Assembly: GCF_017745215.1 (NCBI RefSeq)
Contig: NZ_JAGHZV010000011.1
Coordinates: 1-64,000 of the forward strand
Length of the DNA: 64,000 nucleotides
Source of the DNA: Sphingomonas sp.
GTDB lineage: Bacteria; Pseudomonadota; Alphaproteobacteria; Sphingomonadales; Sphingomonadaceae
Reading direction: 5' to 3'
Shown in pieces: positions 59,754-64,000 of the stretch. A model generated the notes under the pieces. It saw nothing but the letters and a program-made list of their open reading frames with translations, made no database searches and was not told the origin of the DNA. The position numbers and the translations under genes are program-made. Each line of letters begins with the position of its first letter. The first letter of the stretch is position 1.

Positions 59754-61298
59754 ATGATGAGCCCCATGCGACTCCTGCCGATGTTTCTGGGCGCGAGCCT
59801 GATCGCAATCGCGACCCAGGGAGCGGCACAGACCGCGCCCGCGACCACCGCGCAGGATGCGCCCGCGCCGGACACGACGCTGCGCCAGGCGATGGTCCAG
59901 GCGTACAACACCAATCCCGACCTCGCCGGCGAGCGCGCCAATCTGCGCGCGACCGACGAGAATGTGCCGATCGCACGCTCGCAGGGGCTCCCTTCGGCGA
60001 ACTCGACCGCCGGGTTCAACCAGAACGTCTATGACACCGACCAGGGCATCGGCCCGACCCGCCAGGGCACGGTCGGTGCCAATGTCTCGGTGCCGATCTA
60101 CACCGGCGGCGCGGTGCGCAATTCGGTGCGCGCGGCAGAGCGCCGGGTCGAGGGCGGCCGAGCGACGCTGCGCGCGACCGAGGCGGACGTGTTCACCCAG
60201 GTCGTCTCCGCCTATGTCGACGTGATCCGCGACGAGGCGATCGTCCGGCTCAACCAGCAGAACGTCCACGCGCTCGAGGTCAATCTCCAGGCGACGCGCG
60301 ACCGGTTCGAGGTCGGCGACCTGACCCGCACCGACGTGGCGCAGTCCGAGGCACGGCTCGCGCTCGCACGCAGCCAGCTGAGCGGCGCCGAAGCGCAGCT
60401 GATCGGCAGCCGCGAGAACTACATCCGCGTGATCGGCTCCCCCCCGGGCGTGCTCGCCCAGCCGCCGGCGCTGCCCAACATGCCGGCGGACGTCGGCACC
60501 GCGACCGACATCGCGATCGAGAGCAACGCCAACCTCGAAGCCGCGACCAAGGCGCGCGAAGCCTCGCGCTACGATGTCAGCGCCGCCGAGGCGGGCCGCC
60601 TGCCGCGCGTGAGCGTCGGGGTGGGCTCGAACTATTACAACAACCTCAGCTCGGTCTCGTCGGCAGGCACGCTGGCGGGAATCGGCAACGACGGCGTCTC
60701 GACGACCGCGGGCGTGAACTTCACGATGCCGCTGTTCCAGGGCGGCCGCACCGGCGCGCAGGTGCGCCAGGCGCAGGCGCGCGAATCGGCGGCGATCGAA
60801 GGCGTGACGCTCACCGAGCGCGGCGTGATCGCGCAGACGCGTTCGGCGTTCGCGTCCTGCCAAGCCTCGCTCAAGGTGATCGAATCGACCAAGGTCGCGG
60901 TGGAAGCGAACAGGCTGAGCCTCGAGGGCGTCCGCGCCGAGAACAGCGTCGGCACGCGCACGATCCTCGACATCCTGAATGCCGAGCAGGAATTCCTGAA
61001 CGCGCAGGTCCAGTATGTCAGCGCCGAGCGCGACAGCTATGTCGCCTGCTTCTCGCTGCTCGCGGCGATGGGCAAGGCCGATGCCGCGCACCTGGGTCTC
61101 GACGGCGGGCCGCTCTACGATCCGACGGTCAATTACGACCGCGTGCGCAAGAGCATGAACGATTGGGCGAAGGATCCGGAACCGACCGCGGTCGGTACGC
61201 GTACCAACCAGACGCCGCCCCAGACCCCGCTGGTGAAGGGCAGCCTGGATCCGTTGCTGAATCGAGACGAGGTTGACAGCGGGCAACCAAATCCCTGA
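59754..61298 (+). CDS. tolC: TolC family outer-membrane channel
   Basis: A 514-aa outer-membrane efflux protein with a signal peptide (FLGASLIAIATQGAAQ). It holds two OEP repeats (about 40-230 and 250-440), with VSVPIYTGGAVRNSVRAAE and the matching FTMPLFQGGRTGAQVRQAQ marking the two halves. TolC forms the outer channel for multidrug export and type I secretion. ATG 59754, 59757 and 59766 are possible starts. The C-terminal 45 residues are a polar tail. Downstream is popZ. Confidence 0.92.
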   Translation: MMSPMRLLPMFLGASLIAIATQGAAQTAPATTAQDAPAPDTTLRQAMVQAYNTNPDLAGERANLRATDENVPIARSQGLPSANSTAGFNQNVYDTDQGIGPTRQGTVGANVSVPIYTGGAVRNSVRAAERRVEGGRATLRATEADVFTQVVSAYVDVIRDEAIVRLNQQNVHALEVNLQATRDRFEVGDLTRTDVAQSEARLALARSQLSGAEAQLIGSRENYIRVIGSPPGVLAQPPALPNMPADVGTATDIAIESNANLEAATKAREASRYDVSAAEAGRLPRVSVGVGSNYYNNLSSVSSAGTLAGIGNDGVSTTAGVNFTMPLFQGGRTGAQVRQAQARESAAIEGVTLTERGVIAQTRSAFASCQASLKVIESTKVAVEANRLSLEGVRAENSVGTRTILDILNAEQEFLNAQVQYVSAERDSYVACFSLLAAMGKADAAHLGLDGGPLYDPTVNYDRVRKSMNDWAKDPEPTAVGTRTNQTPPQTPLVKGSLDPLLNRDEVDSGQPNP

Positions 61299-61337
61299 TT
61301 GAGACGCCCGGGCGGAGACACGGAAAGGTGTTTGTCG

Positions 61338-61817
61338 ATGGGGGACGTCAGTAGCGAACCTTCGATGGAGGAGATTCTCTCGTCCATCAAACGCATCATC
61401 GCCGAAGAGGGCGATGCTGCCGCGAGCGCGCGCACGCGACGTGTGCCGCCGAAGGCTCCGCCGACGCCCGTGCCCGCCGAGGAGATCCTCGAATTGAGCG
61501 AGCCCGTTCCCGAACCGGCGCCGCAGCCGATCGCCAAGGCCGAGCCTGCACCTGTGCAGCCCGCGCCGCAGCCGCTGCCGGCGAGCCTGGAATCGATCGT
61601 CTCGGCGAGCGCCGTCGAAGCGACGCGCGGGCCGCTCGAGGCGCTGTCGCGGATGGTGGTGCGCCCCGAGGCACCGTCGCCGGTGTCCGAGACGCTTGAG
61701 GGGATGGTCCGCGAGATGCTCCGCCCGATGCTGCGCGAATGGCTCGACGCCAATCTGCCGCAGATGGTCGAGGAAATGGTCGCGCGCGAGATCGCGCGGA
61801 TCGCCGGGCGGCCTTAG
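61338..61817 (+). CDS. popZ: Polar organising protein PopZ-like (DUF2497)
   Basis: A 159-aa protein. The N-terminal helix EPSMEEILSSIKRIIAEE and C-terminal LEGMVREMLRPMLREWLD(AN)LP are the two conserved PopZ/DUF2497 blocks, separated by an acidic, Pro-rich linker. PopZ anchors chromosome origins and polar complexes in Caulobacter. I start at MGDVSSEPSM, with GGAAAGG upstream. In many alphaproteobacteria valS follows; here an S9 peptidase does. Confidence 0.9.
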   Translation: MGDVSSEPSMEEILSSIKRIIAEEGDAAASARTRRVPPKAPPTPVPAEEILELSEPVPEPAPQPIAKAEPAPVQPAPQPLPASLESIVSASAVEATRGPLEALSRMVVRPEAPSPVSETLEGMVREMLRPMLREWLDANLPQMVEEMVAREIARIAGRP

Positions 61818-61842
61818 GCCGAACCTACTCCCAAATACTCAC

Positions 61843-61924
61843 CGTCATCCCGGCGAAAGCCGGGACCCAGGAGTCGCGGGCGATGACCTATGTGGCCCTG
61901 GGTCCCGGCTTCGCCGGGATGACG
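61843..61924. repeat. REP-like palindrome, long form (copy 7)
   Basis: An 82-bp copy with both arms nearly intact, between popZ and the S9 peptidase gene. Confidence 0.9.
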
Positions 61925-61994
61925 ACTGAGAAGTTCGTCGGCGAACGCGGGAGGGGACTGGAATCCCGCCCCACCTCGCCCTAAGCCATGCCCC

Positions 61995-64000
61995 ATGAAG
62001 CATATCCTGCTCGCGGGCGTTGCGCTCGCCCTCTCCGCCGCCGCGGTGCCTGCCTCGGCTCGTGACCTCACCATCGAAGACGTGATCCGCCTCTCGCGCG
62101 TCTCCGCGCCGGCGGTGTCGCCCGACGGCCATTGGCTCGTCTGGCAGCAGCGCGAGACCGATGTCGACGCCAACCGCGGCCGCTACGACCTCTGGCGGCT
62201 CGACCTCACGGTGAAGGGCGCCAAGCCCGAGAAGCTGGTTGCCGACGCCGACGTCAATGAGACCAGCCCGCTGTTCTCGAGCGTCGACAGCGCGACGGTC
62301 TATTTCCAGTCGGACAAGGGCGGCGATGATGCCGTCTGGTCAGTGCCCGTCGCGGGCGGCGCGGCAACGAAGCTCACCGACTTCGCCGGCGGCATGGGCG
62401 GGTTCAAGATCTCGCCCGCGGGCGACAAGCTGCTCGTCTGGGCCGACCGCAAGCCCGGCGCGCCGAGCCTCGAGCCGGCGATGGTCAAGAAGGACGCGAT
62501 GGCCGGATCGGGCCGCGTCTATGAGCAGCTGTTCGTCCGCCACTGGGACACCTGGGCCGACGGCACGCGCTCGCAGCTGTTCGTGATCCCGGTGAGCGGC
62601 GGCGCGGCCAAGGGCAATGGCGTCGCGATCGAGGGTGGCCTTGTCGGTGATTCGCCCTCGAAGCCCTTCGGCGGCGGCGAGGAAGTATCCTGGTCGGCCG
62701 ATGGCAAGACCGTGTTCTTCGCGCTGCGCGAGGCCGGGCGGATCGAAGCCAAGTCTACCAACCTCGACATCTTCGCGGCGCCTGCCGACGGCTCGGCCAA
62801 GCCGGTCAACCTCACCGACGCCAACGACGGCATGGACAATCTCCCCACGCCCTCGCCCGATGGCAAGTGGCTCGCCTATTTCGCGATGAAGCGGCCGACC
62901 TACGAAGCCGATCGCCAAGTGATGATGCTCCGCAACCTCGCCACGGGCGAGACGCGCGCAGTGACGGAAGGCTGGGATCGCTCGGTCGGCTCGATCGCCT
63001 GGTCGCCCGATTCGAAGACGATCTACGTCACTGCCGAGGACACGCAGGACGTGCCGATCTGGTCGGTCGATCCCGGGACCGGCAAGGTGATCCGCCTGAC
63101 CGAGCTCGGCGCCGCCTCGGCCGTTGTGCCGACCAAGGGCGGGCTGGTCTATTCGATGAACAGCCTCACCGCGCCCGACGATTTCTACTGGCTCGGCACG
63201 GGCAAGAAGCGCAACGACTGGCGGCAGCTGACGTCGGTCAATGCCGACAAGCTCGCCGGCATCGCGATGCCGCAGATCATCCGCTTCAGCTTCACCGGCG
63301 CGAACGGCGACACGGTGTGGGGCTATACCGCCAAGCCGGCCTCGCTCGCGGAAGGGGCGAAGGCGCCGGTAGCGTTCATCGTCCATGGCGGCCCGCAGGG
63401 CAGCATGAACGACAGCTGGTCGTACCGCTGGAATCCCGCGGTGTTCGCCGGGGCGGGCTATGCGGTGGTCGCGGTCGATTTCCATGGCTCGACCGGTTAC
63501 GGCCAGGGCTTCACCGACGCGATCCGCAACAATTGGGGCGGCTGGCCGCTCGAGGATCTGCAGAAGGGCTTCGCCGCGGCGACCGAGAAATTCCCCTGGC
63601 TCGACGGCGACAACGCCTGCGCGCTCGGCGCCTCCTACGGCGGCTATATGATGAACTGGATCGAGGGCAACTGGCCCGATCGGTTCAAGTGCATCGTCCA
63701 GCACGACGGCGTGTTCGACGCGCGCGCGATGGCGTACGAAACCGAGGAGCTGTGGTTCGACGAGTGGGAGCACGGCGGCAAGGCCTATTATGAGGACCCC
63801 GCCGCGTTCGAGAAGTGGAACCCGGTCAATCACGTCGCCGCCTGGAAGACCCCGCAGCTGGTGATCACCAGCGAGCGTGACTTCCGCATCCCCTACAGCC
63901 AGGGTCTCGCGGCGTTCACGGCGCTCCAGCGCAAGGACATCCCCTCCAAGCTCCTCGTCTTCCCCGACGAGAACCACTGGGTCCTCAAGCCGAAGAACTC
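61995..64000 (+). CDS. S9 family peptidase (acylaminoacyl-peptidase-like), 3' end cut by the window
   Basis: 668 codons are visible; the stop lies beyond the window. A signal peptide (MKHILLAGVALALSAAAVPASA) precedes a beta-propeller (about 25-400) and an alpha/beta hydrolase domain. The catalytic triad is complete: Ser547 (GASYGGYM), Asp629 (SERDFRIP) and His661 (ENHWVL). These periplasmic dipeptidyl/acylaminoacyl peptidases cleave peptides. Only the last few residues should be missing. Confidence 0.93.
   Translation, partial: MKHILLAGVALALSAAAVPASARDLTIEDVIRLSRVSAPAVSPDGHWLVWQQRETDVDANRGRYDLWRLDLTVKGAKPEKLVADADVNETSPLFSSVDSATVYFQSDKGGDDAVWSVPVAGGAATKLTDFAGGMGGFKISPAGDKLLVWADRKPGAPSLEPAMVKKDAMAGSGRVYEQLFVRHWDTWADGTRSQLFVIPVSGGAAKGNGVAIEGGLVGDSPSKPFGGGEEVSWSADGKTVFFALREAGRIEAKSTNLDIFAAPADGSAKPVNLTDANDGMDNLPTPSPDGKWLAYFAMKRPTYEADRQVMMLRNLATGETRAVTEGWDRSVGSIAWSPDSKTIYVTAEDTQDVPIWSVDPGTGKVIRLTELGAASAVVPTKGGLVYSMNSLTAPDDFYWLGTGKKRNDWRQLTSVNADKLAGIAMPQIIRFSFTGANGDTVWGYTAKPASLAEGAKAPVAFIVHGGPQGSMNDSWSYRWNPAVFAGAGYAVVAVDFHGSTGYGQGFTDAIRNNWGGWPLEDLQKGFAAATEKFPWLDGDNACALGASYGGYMMNWIEGNWPDRFKCIVQHDGVFDARAMAYETEELWFDEWEHGGKAYYEDPAAFEKWNPVNHVAAWKTPQLVITSERDFRIPYSQGLAAFTALQRKDIPSKLLVFPDENHWVLKPKN

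Overview
The window looks like chromosomal DNA of a sphingomonad (Sphingomonas or a close relative, Alphaproteobacteria). It is GC-rich throughout. It carries a Caulobacter-type TonB-dependent receptor with the SapC / cupin / tryptophan-halogenase genes typical of that group. It also has the pcm - tolC - popZ gene order of alphaproteobacteria, a class II DAHP synthase, and a short palindromic intergenic repeat (core CGTCATCCCGGCGAAAGCCG) in seven places. Identifications rest on reading translated sequence and motifs; no database search was run.

Layout. 0-6.3 kb: 4-hydroxyphenylpyruvate dioxygenase divergent from a TetR regulator, a lipoprotein, a flavin-binding oxidoreductase, a small membrane protein and an MHS-type transporter. 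6.4-19.2 kb: a genomic island inserted in the 3' end of tRNA-Glu(UUC), bounded by a 15-bp direct repeat (6464-6478 and 19178-19192), with a tyrosine recombinase at its far end. 19.2-25.6 kb: housekeeping and metabolic genes (recJ, 2OG oxygenase, RcnB-like protein, orphan 2Fe-2S subunit, class II aldolase). 25.8-32.7 kb: a tightly packed eight-gene minus-strand operon (SPFH protein, two DUF4178 proteins, a 48-aa membrane peptide, DUF350, membrane-fused spermidine synthase, flavin amine-oxidase-like protein, SpeD). 32.8-40.2 kb: YeiH-type transporter, an Lrp regulator, and an operon of DUF3471-like protein, ABC exporter and secreted hydrolase. 40.5-42.3 kb: tRNA-Glu(CUC) and a DAHP synthase with an N-terminal helix-turn-helix. 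42.3-49.4 kb: TonB receptor / SapC / cupin / halogenase. 49.4-58.8 kb: ArsR-SRPBCC pair, small secreted paralogues, cysS, NlpC/P60-like protein, VOC protein, Lrp regulator, tRNA-Cys. 59-64 kb: pcm, tolC-like gene, popZ, and an S9 peptidase cut by the window end.

The most interesting part is the island. It encodes a type II CBASS anti-phage system: a DncV-like CD-NTase, a Cap2 E2-E1 protein and a Cap3 JAMM protease on the plus strand. Divergently there is a three-gene cassette holding two different Cap15-like (2TM plus beta-domain) effectors, and between them a 154-aa protein whose sequence reads like a degenerate diadenylate-cyclase (DisA_N) domain. I know of no described CBASS with this effector cassette. 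The same island carries a MNT-HEPN fusion, an AlpA-like regulator and an unrecognised two-gene unit (zinc-ribbon protein plus 819-aa TPR protein) that is a second candidate defence module.
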